Shown: piece after piece, positions 27,000-36,108 of the stretch | Position numbering within the stretch: position 1 is the stretch's first letter | How the letters are laid out: each line of letters opens with the position of its first letter | DNA from: Caballeronia sordidicola | Lineage (GTDB): Bacteria > Pseudomonadota > Gammaproteobacteria > Burkholderiales > Burkholderiaceae | Assembly: GCF_001544455.2 (NCBI RefSeq) | Contig: NZ_FCOC02000001.1 | Coordinates: forward strand, 62,001 to 126,000 | DNA: 64,000 nt | Direction of reading: 5' to 3' | Translations under genes and position numbers: made by a program | Notes under the pieces: model-generated | Database searches by the model: none | Told to the model about the DNA's origin: nothing | The model's input: only the letters and a program-made list of their open reading frames with translations

Positions 27000-27884
27000 A
27001 TGCGAGAGATCAGCCTGGACCGCTTGCGCACTCTCATTGCGATTACCGAACGTGGCTCATTTGCCGATGCAGCGCGTGCGCTGAATCTGGCGCCTCCGAC
27101 AGTCAGCCTCCATATCGCTGAACTCGAAGAGCGCATTGGGGCACCACTCCTGTCACGCAAGCGCGGGCAGGTAAGGCCGTCGGCAATAGGAGAGGTGCTA
27201 GTGGAGCGCGCGCGTCGACTGCTGGCCGATGCGGAGCAGGCGTTGGACGATATTCAACGCCAGGTGCAGGGGCTCGAAGGTCGCGTGCGGCTCGGTGCAT
27301 CGACCGGCGTGATTGCGTACTTGTTGCCGCAAGCGCTCGAGGTGCTGCGCCGGCACCACCCCGCAATCGATATTCAGCTTGCGGTGCTCACGTCGCATGA
27401 AACGCTGGTCCGATTGGCGGATGGGACGCTGGATGTCGGGCTGGTCGCGCTGCCTCAGTCCCCAGTGGCTGGACTCGCGATAAAGCCTTGGCGCCGCGAC
27501 CCCGTGATGGCCTTCGTGCCGGCGCATTGGCGATGCCCCGCCCGTGTAACGCCTGATTGGCTCGCTGCTCGGCCTCTCATTCTCAATGACGCGACTACGC
27601 GTCTCTCGCGCCTGACCGCGGAGTGGTTTGCGGCCGCGGGACATCACCCTGCGCCGCGCATTCAGCTCAACTACAACGACGCGATCAAGAGCCTGGTAGC
27701 GGCAGGTTACGGCGCGGCGCTTTTGCCCCATGAAGCCACAACGCCATTACCCGACAGGCGCGTCGTCATGCGTGCGTTGCGCCCGGCGTTGTGGCGTCGA
27801 CTAGGCATTGCACACCGCGCGGGGCATGTCGAGCGCACCACTCAACACGTACTCGATGTCTTGTGGGATCTGCGATTAGCGTAG
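27000..27884 (+). CDS. LysR-family transcriptional regulator
   Basis: A 294-residue LysR regulator. The N-terminal helix-turn-helix reads LRTLIAITERGSFADAARAL then NLAPPTVSLHIAELEERIG, and the effector domain runs from about residue 90. It is transcribed away from argC with about 120 bases between the starts, the classic arrangement of a LysR gene and its target. The effector is unknown; an arginine-pathway metabolite would be plausible but is inference. Confidence 0.93.
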   Translation: MREISLDRLRTLIAITERGSFADAARALNLAPPTVSLHIAELEERIGAPLLSRKRGQVRPSAIGEVLVERARRLLADAEQALDDIQRQVQGLEGRVRLGASTGVIAYLLPQALEVLRRHHPAIDIQLAVLTSHETLVRLADGTLDVGLVALPQSPVAGLAIKPWRRDPVMAFVPAHWRCPARVTPDWLAARPLILNDATTRLSRLTAEWFAAAGHHPAPRIQLNYNDAIKSLVAAGYGAALLPHEATTPLPDRRVVMRALRPALWRRLGIAHRAGHVERTTQHVLDVLWDLRLA

Positions 27885-27899
27885 GCGTTCCACGAGGCA

Positions 27900-27923
27900 T
27901 GATCGCATCAGGATTCGCGATCA
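27900..27923. other. Hairpin between convergent genes
   Basis: TGATCGC / GCGATCA, a seven-base inverted repeat with a ten-base loop, lies between the stop codons of the LysR and oxidoreductase genes. No T-run follows on either strand, so terminator function is only possible. Confidence 0.3.
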
Positions 27924-27930
27924 CGATTCA

Positions 27931-28530
27931 TCAGTCGAACTTGACCAGGTCCTTGAAGATCAGTTGACCCCAGCTATTTCCGCGCGCCTGCACAAGCAGG
28001 CCGCCTTCGGAAAGCCCGCCGAGTTTGATCGGCGAGAAACCTAGATTTTCCGCAAGCGCACCAATCTCCCCGGCGGCGCCGTCATCGTCGCTCGCCAGGA
28101 ACACGACTCTCCTGCCACCACGTACGGCCGGATCTTGCTCAAGGACGGCAGCGCCCAAATGGTTGAAGCCCTTGACCAGTCTTGCACCGGTGAAGGCCTG
28201 CGCGACGGCCTTGGAAGACGGCTGTCCTCCCAGTTCCCCAGGGGACACGCCATAGGCATTCGTCACATCGATGATGGTCTTGCCCTTCCAGGTGGGCAGC
28301 GCCTTCGCGACATCCCGGTGTGACTCGAAACGGACAGCCAAAAATACGATGTCCGCCTTGAGCGCTTCCGCCAGTTTTTTGGGAATGATCCCAGATCCGA
28401 TCGCGGCCGCGGCGGATGCAAAACTTTCCGGCTCGCGGGTGGTTGCAACGGATACTTCAATGCCGCTTCGGACAAACGCCTTGGCAAGAGCCTGACCGAT
28501 CTTGCCGAACCCAATAATTGCATAGCTCAT
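27931..28530 (-). CDS. NADPH-binding oxidoreductase, F420-dependent NADP reductase-like (COG2085)
   Basis: A 199-residue single-domain Rossmann oxidoreductase. The dinucleotide motif YAIIGFGKIGQALAKAF is at the extreme N-terminus, followed by SVATTREPES and VFLAVRFESHRDV. The family (COG2085) includes F420H2:NADP reductases, but in proteobacteria without F420 its members act on other substrates, largely uncharacterised. The ATG has AAAGGAAAA upstream. It lies 72 bases downstream of the SDR gene on the same strand, so the two are probably co-transcribed. Confidence 0.85.
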   Translation of the reverse strand: MSYAIIGFGKIGQALAKAFVRSGIEVSVATTREPESFASAAAAIGSGIIPKKLAEALKADIVFLAVRFESHRDVAKALPTWKGKTIIDVTNAYGVSPGELGGQPSSKAVAQAFTGARLVKGFNHLGAAVLEQDPAVRGGRRVVFLASDDDGAAGEIGALAENLGFSPIKLGGLSEGGLLVQARGNSWGQLIFKDLVKFD

Positions 28531-28602
28531 ATATTTTCCTTTGAGTTACCACGCGCTACGGGCTCCGACTATCGAATGGAGTGACCGGCCGGGCGTAGCA
28601 TG

Positions 28603-29337
28603 TCAGAGTTGCGCCAGGCCACCGTCGACGGCGACCTCGCTGGCCGTCATGAAGCTGCTGTCCGGCGACGCGAGAAAGGCCGCCGCCGCCGCGATCTCCG
28701 CCGGATCGGCCATGCGCTGAAGCGGAGTCATCGAGGCGAAGACCTTCTGGCCCTCCTCGCCTAGCGCTTCCTTTGCGAGTTCGGTCGCTGTTGCCCCAGG
28801 CGACAGCACATTGACCCGGATGCCGGTGCCCTTCAGGTCTTCCGCCCAGGTCCGCGCAAGGTTGCGCACTGCCGCCTTGCTCGCGCTGTAGGCACTCATT
28901 CCCGGGGCGCCGGTAGTGCCAGCGCTCGATCCGGTCAGAATGATTGAACCGCCTTCTCCCATCAGCGGCAGCGCCTTCTGGACCGTGAAGATCGCGCCCT
29001 TCACGTTGGTGTCGAAGGTTTCGTCAATGTGCCCGGCGGTGATCTTGCCGAGCGGAAGCTGGCTTCCGGCCCCGGCATTCGCGAAGACGATATCGAGGGT
29101 GCCGCGCTCGGCCTTCACCGCCGCGTAGAGCCGGTCGAGGTCGGCGAGATCCGAGACCGAGCCCTTCACCGCGCGGGCATTGGGGCCGAGGTCGGTCAAG
29201 GCAGCGTCGAGCGCTTCCTGCCGGCGGCCGAAGATGAAGACGAAGGCACCCTCCTCGATGAAGCGCTTTGCCGCGGCGCGGCCAATGCCGGTAGCGCCGC
29301 CGGTGATCACAGCGGTCTTGCCATTCAGTCTGTTCAT
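28603..29337 (-). CDS. Short-chain dehydrogenase/reductase (SDR)
   Basis: A 244-residue classical SDR. The cofactor motif TGGATGIGRAA is near residue 12, the catalytic serine in ILTGSSAGTTG, and the Tyr/Lys pair in YSASKAAV. NNAG-type sequence is replaced by FANAGAGSQL, as in several family members. The ATG at 29337 has GAAGGA in place; the frame runs further upstream without support. It is divergent from a LysR gene at 29445, which probably controls it together with the downstream COG2085 gene. Substrate unknown. Confidence 0.93.
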   Translation of the reverse strand: MNRLNGKTAVITGGATGIGRAAAKRFIEEGAFVFIFGRRQEALDAALTDLGPNARAVKGSVSDLADLDRLYAAVKAERGTLDIVFANAGAGSQLPLGKITAGHIDETFDTNVKGAIFTVQKALPLMGEGGSIILTGSSAGTTGAPGMSAYSASKAAVRNLARTWAEDLKGTGIRVNVLSPGATATELAKEALGEEGQKVFASMTPLQRMADPAEIAAAAAFLASPDSSFMTASEVAVDGGLAQL

Positions 29338-29411
29338 ATCGTGCGTCCTTCGAATCAAAAAGCGAGAAACACGATTTTGAGACACTTGATTCATGAAGCC
29401 AACTGACTGAA

Positions 29412-29441
29412 TATCTATAAATCCCATCTACTTTTTAGATA
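29412..29441. promoter_or_regulatory. AT-rich SDR/LysR divergent control region
   Basis: TATCTA at 29412-29417 and TAGATA at 29436-29441 form an interrupted inverted repeat immediately before the LysR start at 29445. The stretch is strikingly AT-rich and suits overlapping divergent promoters and a LysR operator. Confidence 0.4.
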
Positions 29442-29444
29442 CCT

Positions 29445-30467
29445 ATGCTCGACAACGTCACGATCAATCAACTTCGGGCCTTCGTTGCCGTGTGTGACCA
29501 AGGAAGCTTTTCCGGGGCTGCACGGGAGCTGAGGCGTGCACAGTCGGCGATCAGTCACGCGATCAACGCGCTCGAAAGTGCCTTTGACGTGCTGCTGTTC
29601 GAACGCAACACCCGCAAAGCGACGCTTACGGCCGCGGGCCGCAGCCTCTTGCCTGATGCTCGCGGGGTGATTTCACGCACCGAGGAAATGAAGATGCGCG
29701 CGGTTTCGATTGCTGAAGCCGGGGTCCCACAGGTCTCGATTGCCGTGGATACCTATTTCCCGCGTGCGCACCTGATCGACTGCCTGCGCACCCTGCAGGC
29801 GGACTTTCCAACGGTTGCAATCAATCTGCGCATGACGACCATGCAGGGCGGCGAGCGTTTGGTTCTTGAAGGCACATGCGCGTTGGCGGTGACGATCACG
29901 GACGTGCCGGAGCTGAGCCCGAATACCATAGAAAGACAGCATTTAAGCGAAGCGCACATGGTGACGGTCTGTGCGCCATCGCATCCGCTGGCCGCAATCG
30001 CGGCGCCGATCCCGCGGGAGGAATTTGCCCGGCACATCCAGCTTGTCGTAACCGATAATCAGCCCAATGCGGAAAAGACGCAACAGGGAGTCGCCAGCGA
30101 ACGCCAGTGGTGGGTGAATGACCTCGGCGCGAAGCACGATCTGCTGAGAGGAAGCTTGTGCTGGGGGCACATGCCGCATCATATGGTTGCCGAAGACCTG
30201 GTGAGTGGAGCACTTGTCGAACTCAAACGGCGCGCATGGCACATGCGCGCCCTCACTTTCATGGTCTCGCAGCGGCGCGGGTACGCGTTTTCCGAATGCG
30301 AGACACGGCTGGTCGAGCTCCTTGGTAATCCTGAACATTTGCCAAAAGATGTTAGCCAACGCTCCGTCGCGCGCAAAGGCGAAGGCAAAAAAAGCCCGAA
30401 GGCCGCTGCGCTTGAGCAACAGTCAATCCGGTCCGCCGCTCCTCCACGGATGTCCGTAAAACGGTAA
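29445..30467 (+). CDS. LysR-family transcriptional regulator with basic C-terminal tail
   Basis: A 340-residue LysR regulator. The helix-turn-helix reads INQLRAFVAVCDQGSFSGAA then RRAQSAISHAINALE, and an effector domain extends to about residue 290. The last 45 or so residues form a lysine/arginine-rich tail (ARKGEGKKSPKAAA and similar) beyond the usual end of the family. It is divergent from the SDR gene and probably controls it. The tail could be translated non-homologous sequence after loss of an earlier stop. Confidence 0.9.
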   Translation: MLDNVTINQLRAFVAVCDQGSFSGAARELRRAQSAISHAINALESAFDVLLFERNTRKATLTAAGRSLLPDARGVISRTEEMKMRAVSIAEAGVPQVSIAVDTYFPRAHLIDCLRTLQADFPTVAINLRMTTMQGGERLVLEGTCALAVTITDVPELSPNTIERQHLSEAHMVTVCAPSHPLAAIAAPIPREEFARHIQLVVTDNQPNAEKTQQGVASERQWWVNDLGAKHDLLRGSLCWGHMPHHMVAEDLVSGALVELKRRAWHMRALTFMVSQRRGYAFSECETRLVELLGNPEHLPKDVSQRSVARKGEGKKSPKAAALEQQSIRSAAPPRMSVKR

Positions 30468-30606
30468 CTGCAAGCACATCGCATTACCCATAAACCGCCT
30501 TAAGATCAGCGATCCATTGGACGATTACAGGAGAGGTCGAATAGCCCGGAACACCCATGTGGCTGAAGGCAGCAGACTCCTTTTCAACATTAAAGCGGAG
30601 TCCGCC

Positions 30607-31410
30607 ATGGTCGGTAAACTATTGGTGCGGGGCATGCTGGCGGGGCTGGTCGCGGGCTTGGTCATGTTCGGGTTTGCGAAGGTCGTGGGCGAGCCGCAAG
30701 TAGACCGCGCAATTGCATTCGAACAACAGGCCGATGCCGCGAAAGGGGAAGCCCCGGAACCGGAAATCGTAAGCCGCCACACGCAGGCCGGCGCGGGTCT
30801 GCTGACCGGTGCGATCGTCTATGGGACAGCGGTTGGCGGCCTCTTCTCGCTGGTGTTCGCCTTTGCGAATGGCCGTGCCGGCAAGATACCTGCGCGAGAA
30901 TTGTCGGTATGGCTCGCCGCGGCGGCGTTTGTCGCGCTGGTGTTAGTCCCCGCGCTCAAATATCCGGCGAACCCTCCGTCTGTTGGCGATCCCGAGACTA
31001 TTGGCTATCGGACGGCGCTCTATTTCCTGATGATCGCGATTTCCATCTCGGCCATGGTGTTCTCGATCAGGATTCGTGGTGCACGGGTCGCGCAGTGGGG
31101 CGCGTGGAACGCGTCCGTGTTGAGCGCAGGTGTGTTCGTGGTCATCATTGCGGCCGTGATGGCGGGCTTGCCGGCCATCGACGAAGTGCCGAAAACCTTC
31201 CCCGCTGCGCTCCTGTGGAATTTTCGCGTGGCTTCGCTCGGCATGCAGCTCATTGAAGGACGACCGCATCTACACGACAGCGGGCGTAACCGCGGGTATA
31301 GACCTGGCGTTGGTGATGATCGAAGAGGACTTTGGCAAGAAAATGTCGGTCGATGTCGCCAAATATCTGATCGTCTATGTCCGGCGCGCCGGTGGACAAT
31401 CGCAATTTAG
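30607..31410 (+). CDS. CbtA-like cobalt transporter subunit with foreign out-of-frame C-terminus
   Basis: The first 214 or so residues match the CbtA membrane protein predicted for cobalt uptake: LLVRGMLAGLVAGLVMFGFA at the N-terminus, then VGEPQVDRAIAFE, four further hydrophobic helices and LWNFRVASLGMQL near the family's end. At about 31250 the homology stops. The remaining 53 residues are the wrong-frame reading of a GlxA-type regulator gene. The last transmembrane segment has therefore been lost in a deletion and replaced by a polar tail. No CbtB gene and no cobalamin riboswitch were seen upstream. Function is doubtful. Confidence 0.75.
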   Translation: MVGKLLVRGMLAGLVAGLVMFGFAKVVGEPQVDRAIAFEQQADAAKGEAPEPEIVSRHTQAGAGLLTGAIVYGTAVGGLFSLVFAFANGRAGKIPARELSVWLAAAAFVALVLVPALKYPANPPSVGDPETIGYRTALYFLMIAISISAMVFSIRIRGARVAQWGAWNASVLSAGVFVVIIAAVMAGLPAIDEVPKTFPAALLWNFRVASLGMQLIEGRPHLHDSGRNRGYRPGVGDDRRGLWQENVGRCRQISDRLCPARRWTIAI

Positions 31411-31780
31411 TCCGCTGCTGGAAACGCAGGCCACAACCGATTCGCACGTGCAGTCGATTCAACATTTCATGCTGGACAACCTCGGCACGCGGCATACGCT
31501 GACATCGATTGCAGAACGTCTGCACATGAGTCCTCGAAATCTCTCGCGGATCTTCGTGAAGGAATGCGGAATCAGCTTGATGGCGTATCTGAACGACGCC
31601 CGCATCGATTCGGCTCGCCAGCATCTCGAGACTACTGACCTGGCCATCGCCGAGATTGCGCGCAGGTGCGGATTCGATGGTACCGATGCGTTGCGGCGCA
31701 GCTTCTTCCGTCGCCTTCGAATCAATCCGGCAGAATACCGAAGCCGGTTCCGGTCATCCATCAGCGCGTCGAACAAGTAG
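31253..31780 (+). pseudogene. 5'-truncated GlxA-type (DJ-1/AraC) transcriptional regulator
   Basis: The frame reads the end of a DJ-1/PfpI-like domain (DDRIYTTAGVTAGIDLAL) and then a complete AraC-type double helix-turn-helix: TLTSIAERLHMSPRNLSRIF and then IAEIARRCGFDGTDALRRSF. The N-terminal 140 or so residues of the family are missing. The break coincides with the cbtA junction at about 31250, so one deletion joined both genes. A TTG at 31253 could allow expression of a DNA-binding fragment, but I treat it as a remnant. Confidence 0.8.
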
Positions 31781-32567
31781 CTGCTTGCTATGAATCTCCG
31801 AGGCAGTCGTGCGCATGGCGCCGACGTTGCCTCGCCGATGAGGCGTCTCCAAAACCAGAACTAATTTTCAGCTTTTGCCTCGCTCGCCGACATTGCGCGA
31901 TGAATTTTTCTCAGAGTACTTTACCGGTACCATCTAGCCCCTCTAAGCTGAAGTGCCAGCGGACAACACGAAAAGTGATCCATTTCAATGCTGGGTCGGC
32001 GGAGTCAGCTCATTGGCGCCGCGCGGACGACGCTTGAGTCGGATGGCGACGCGCGTTTCGGCTTCCCTGAAATGACGTTGGGAGCGTACCCTGGCGGCGG
32101 TGGACCGGTGACGTTGAGCGGTTTGGTGTGAGCAGCTCGGCATCGTACAGCGCGTGGTCCAGCGAGGGCACATTAATTGGCTCAGGCCGTGTTGCTCGAT
32201 CGGTCGCCAGTGCTTGAGCGCAGGATATTGCTTGATCGAGCCGAAGCGCGAGAGAAACAATCGAGTCTGCCCTAGATCACGAAACCCGTACAGTGTCGCT
32301 CACGTTCACGCGTACGTTGATGGCCGTTTTCCAACGGGATAGTTTACGCGGTCTGCACGTTGTCGAACACGTATCTGATCATGGAACCACTGTGACGTGA
32401 TGTCCTGGTGGAACGAGGTATCGTTACGGTCTTCTGGCACCGCGAGTCCAAGAAGAGAAAGCGTCTCCTTTTCATACAGTTCATTTGTATCCTGCCACCT
32501 CTTTTCAAGAAAGAACCTGCACAGCGCCTCGCGTCGCACGTCGTTTGCACCGCCTTTTGAACTATTC
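31781..32567 (+). other. Decayed intergenic stretch
   Basis: Nearly 800 bases with no intact gene, apart from a crotonase scrap at 32030. A minus-strand frame at 32306-32539 (77 residues) is open but resembles nothing I know and lies in sequence of low GC. The region looks like accumulated debris between the cbtA/glxA deletion and the ATPase gene. Confidence 0.4.
32030..32131 (+). pseudogene. Enoyl-CoA hydratase fragment
   Basis: Thirty-three codons read DARFGFPEMTLGAYPGGGGP and a little more before TGA at 32129. This is the conserved hydratase segment that normally follows the acyl-CoA-binding loop and carries a catalytic glutamate. Nothing homologous remains on either side, so it is a scrap of a deleted gene. 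Confidence 0.65.
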
Positions 32568-34994
32568 TCAAACGGCCGGCGCCGTCGCTGCCAAGTCTGG
32601 TTCGGACAAGACCCCAGGCCGTCGATCCAAAGGCAACCGGCTCATCAAGACCACCTTTACTGCGTCCAAGAATAGACAGAACAAAAGATTGGTCCCATAG
32701 ATTGTTATCAAGAGCCAGCCCGGCAGCGCCGCCATAAACCATCCGAGCCAAGCGAACACTGAGGCGAGTGCGGCCGCTGCGAAAATCGCCCAGAGCATCA
32801 CAGGCGCCGGACGTGAGTACCAGACATGGTTACGCTCGCGCAAAACGAGACCCGTCGTTTGGCCGGCCAGCACCAAGGTCAGAAAGGTCAGCGTGCGCAT
32901 CGTCTCCGTGTCCAACCTGAGCCAGAACCAGCCAACCGCCAAAACCCCCATCACATACGCCAGCTTAACCATTCCCAGCGGTATTGCCGCCAGGGTCAGC
33001 TCCCGGATGCGCCACGCGTTCGGGTACGGTGTGGGTTTTGCCCTGTCGCCTGCGCGGGCCATCATGGCGACGTCACTTGTCAGCATCCACAGGACCTGCA
33101 ACAGGGGCGTCATCACTGCATGCCCGGTCATTACTAGTCCTCCTCCCATCACAATCAAGGTCACGGCCTTGTTTACCATCGTGCTCAACGTGAACGTGAA
33201 AACTCGCCGAAAAGCGGCCCGGCCCTCCTCGATACAGGCGACGATGCCGCGCAAGCCAGGCTGGGTCAACACAAGTCCGGCGGCGGACTTTGCAACGTCG
33301 GTCGCCGTGGACACTGCAATGCCCATCTGGGCTTGACGCAGTGCGGGCGCGTCGTTTGCGCCGTCCCCACACATACCGACCGCGTGTCCCTCCCCTTGAA
33401 AAGCCCGAACTAAGCCAAACTTGTCTTCGGGAAAGACCCCGGCATACACCGCATAGTCGTTCGGGCCAACTTTCTCCGGGATCTTGCCCGCGGGGCACAC
33501 CGGTCCATCCAGGCCGATCTGCCTAGCCACGGTTTCAGCCGTAAGCGTTGTATCACCCGTGGCCATGACCGGCACGATGCCGAGCGCTTTCAACTGGGCC
33601 AACAAAGGCGCCGAGTCCTTGCGCGGTGGATCGCTTAGCCCGATGAGGCCGATGACCGCCATAGCTCCGGGTTCACCGGCGCTGACCGCCAGCACCCGAT
33701 AACCAGCCGCGCTGAGACGCGACAGTTCCGCATCGCCCTTCGCCAGCATTGGTGCGAGTGCGGAGATGGCAAAGGGAGAGCCCTTCGCAATACGCAGCTC
33801 CTGCCCATTGGATCCCGCGATTCGCGCTTCGGACATCTTGGCGGCAGGATCGAATGGCACAAATCGCAGGACCGCTAGCGCAGGCATATCCTTCGACGAG
33901 GCGGCCGCACGGATGGCAACATCGACCGGGTCCTGCCCGTCACTGGAACTGGCCGCTGCTGCGTGGGACAGCACTTCGGCGGCAGTCATCCGTTCGACCA
34001 GGGGTACTACCTCGCCCACCCCGAGACTGTTTTCCGTCAACGTGCCAGTCTTGTCGACGCAAAGCACGTCGATCATCGCCGCCTCCTGCAGGGCCGGAAG
34101 CCGGGCCAGCAGCACGCCCTCCTGCGCAAGACGTCGAGCACCCAGAGTCGCCGACAGCGTAAAGACAGCCGGCATGGCAACCGGAACCGCGGAAAGCAAT
34201 GCGGCCAGCACGAGCGGAATAATCTGCGTCACCGTCATGCCAATAACGTGTGCATAAATGACCATCGCCACGACGATCGTCATGTTCACCGCAGTCAGTG
34301 CCTTGACCACGCTCAGCACGGCCCTCTGCTCACTACTTTCGACGTCCGCGCTACGCACCAGTTCGGCCGTGCGACCAAAGTAGGTATGTGTGCCGGTTGC
34401 CACAACTTCGCCCACTGCTTCACCGCGTCTGACCAGGGCGCCTGCATAGGCCAATGCTCCAGCCGTCTGTTCAACGGCCGCCGACTCCCCGGTCAACATC
34501 GACTGATCAAGGAGCATCGAGCCTGAGACAATGCGGATATCCGCTGGAACAATCGCGCCGAGGGTCAGCTGAACGGTGTCGCCCACGACCAGACCGGATG
34601 CAGCAATGTCCTGCCAGGTGCCGTCGCGTCGGGCGCGTGCCCTCGGTGCGAGACGCTGGCGAAGAAGCGCAAGGGTCGCGTTCGCGCGCCCTTCCTGGAC
34701 GATGCCCATCGCAACATTGATCAGAAGCAGCGTGACGACCATGGCCGCCTCCAGCCACTCACCCGCCACGATTTGCAGGACGATCGTCGCCTCGAGCATC
34801 CACGGGACCGGCGACCAGAAATGGCGCAATATGCGAAGGACAGGGCGCTCCCTGTCCGCTGCAACTTCGTTCGGCCCTGATTCGGCCAGCTGTCTCGCCG
34901 CCTCCGCGCTGGACAGCCCTGCAGGCAGGCCAACGCCGTTCGACGTCGTCGCCCCGGCCGATGATCCCTTCGAAATTTTTTTATCGCCGCTCAC
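32568..34994 (-). CDS. Plasma-membrane-type H+-exporting P-type ATPase
   Basis: An 808-residue P3A-type proton pump. The actuator loop has LTGES, and the phosphorylation site is Asp314 in DKTGTLT. The hinge reads MCGDGANDAPALRQAQMGIA. Four N-terminal and about six C-terminal hydrophobic segments frame the cytoplasmic domains. The C-terminus lacks the long autoinhibitory domain of fungal and plant enzymes, as usual in bacteria. It would pump protons outward using ATP and help in acid or osmotic stress. On the same strand 104 bases upstream lies a broken CBS-BON gene, likely once co-transcribed. Confidence 0.93.
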   Translation of the reverse strand: MSGDKKISKGSSAGATTSNGVGLPAGLSSAEAARQLAESGPNEVAADRERPVLRILRHFWSPVPWMLEATIVLQIVAGEWLEAAMVVTLLLINVAMGIVQEGRANATLALLRQRLAPRARARRDGTWQDIAASGLVVGDTVQLTLGAIVPADIRIVSGSMLLDQSMLTGESAAVEQTAGALAYAGALVRRGEAVGEVVATGTHTYFGRTAELVRSADVESSEQRAVLSVVKALTAVNMTIVVAMVIYAHVIGMTVTQIIPLVLAALLSAVPVAMPAVFTLSATLGARRLAQEGVLLARLPALQEAAMIDVLCVDKTGTLTENSLGVGEVVPLVERMTAAEVLSHAAAASSSDGQDPVDVAIRAAASSKDMPALAVLRFVPFDPAAKMSEARIAGSNGQELRIAKGSPFAISALAPMLAKGDAELSRLSAAGYRVLAVSAGEPGAMAVIGLIGLSDPPRKDSAPLLAQLKALGIVPVMATGDTTLTAETVARQIGLDGPVCPAGKIPEKVGPNDYAVYAGVFPEDKFGLVRAFQGEGHAVGMCGDGANDAPALRQAQMGIAVSTATDVAKSAAGLVLTQPGLRGIVACIEEGRAAFRRVFTFTLSTMVNKAVTLIVMGGGLVMTGHAVMTPLLQVLWMLTSDVAMMARAGDRAKPTPYPNAWRIRELTLAAIPLGMVKLAYVMGVLAVGWFWLRLDTETMRTLTFLTLVLAGQTTGLVLRERNHVWYSRPAPVMLWAIFAAAALASVFAWLGWFMAALPGWLLITIYGTNLLFCLFLDAVKVVLMSRLPLDRRPGVLSEPDLAATAPAV

Positions 34995-35098
34995 ATCGAC
35001 ATCCCTTTTCCCCGCGGGATGGAATGAGCGTGCCCATTCGCTTTCCCTTTCCTTCCTGAATTCATCCGCTTAGGGCACTTCCCGGTCTGCAGATGTCG

Positions 35099-35817
35099 CT
35101 ATATGTCGGTTGCCGGCGCAGCGGCAAGATACACACCCGAGATCGGCTCAACCCAGGCCAGTTGGTCGGTCACCAACCTGACGCCCGGGACGTTTTCGGC
35201 GAGCACACGCGCCGCTTCACGGGCATGTTCATCGAAGATGATGCCGCTGAGGTCCACTATCCCAAGATGAAGATCGACCTGGACAAGTCCGGACCAGGGC
35301 TGCTTCGCTAAGCCGGCGATTACCCCTTGGCGAATCTTTTCATCGTCGGTGGACGCCGATTGCGTGTCTGGGAGCGCTTTCAGCAGCGCGCGCATCAGGT
35401 CCGCCCGCGCAACGACCCCGACCAGCTTGCCGTTCTCGATAACGAGCACCCGTTTAACCTTGTGCGACGCCATGAGCCTGACGAGTTCGTCAAGCGGAGC
35501 GTCCGGCGAAAAATGGTCTCAACGTCCGTTGTCATCACTTCGTCAACGCTGCGCCCCTGGCACGTGCGTACTCGTCGGCTTTTTGTCCGACTGGTGAAAA
35601 GCTCCAACCAGCTCGGGCGGCGGCGCTCAGTACCCAGCTCACTGCGGCGCAAGAAGTCACCTTCGGTCACTATGCCCACCAGTCCCTTTGCCCGATCAAC
35701 CACGGGTAACCCGCTGATTCAGCTGCCAAGCATGAGCTTCGCGGCGTCAACGATTGCCGCGCTGGGCTCGATTCCGATGACGGGTGAATTCATGATGTCT
35801 GCAACATAGATAGTCAT
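35099..35817 (-). pseudogene. CBS-domain/BON-domain protein, broken by a stop and a frameshift
   Basis: Three adjacent frames rebuild one protein. The start MTIYVADIMNSPVIGIEPSA at 35817 has GGAG upstream and runs to KLMLGS, then an in-frame TGA at about 35719-35721. The same frame continues with ISGLPVVDRAKGLVGIVTEG and RSVDEVMTTDVETI. Near 35515 a TTTTT tract shifts the frame, after which LDELVRLMASHKVKRVLVIE and a BON domain (VQVDLHLGIVDLSGIIF) follow to the stop at 35099. Intact relatives combine two CBS domains with BON and sense adenosyl ligands or the envelope. Two independent lesions argue for a genuine pseudogene. Confidence 0.85.
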
Positions 35818-36108
35818 ACTGTCTCCACACAACGAAATTTTTTCGGGACGGCGTTTTATCCCAACTCGCGGTCCTTGGACAATATGAGTAGCGAACGTCG
35901 GCCGCACGCGTCCTAAAGCCAAAAATAACCGCGCACGCTTTTAACTCTGAAGTCTGCCTCTGATCCGGGGCGGAACAACGTTACGAGCTTTGCAAGTGCG
36001 ATCATGTAGGCTGTCACCATTCGTGACGGAATCGAGTTAATCGAGTTTAGGCACCTAACACGCGTGCCCTGAGCCCTCGGGAAGCATGCTTCCAGTTATT
36101 GACTCGCT
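35818..36108. other. Intergenic region with a palindrome
   Basis: About 290 bases. A 14-base perfect palindrome GGAAGCATGCTTCC lies at 36080-36093, just beyond the stop codon of the PhaC-like gene. It lacks a loop and a T-run, so it is more like a binding site than a terminator. Confidence 0.3.

Noticed and set aside
30468-30606. Cobalamin riboswitch before cbtA
   Set aside because: The conserved B12-box and core helices could not be found in the leader.
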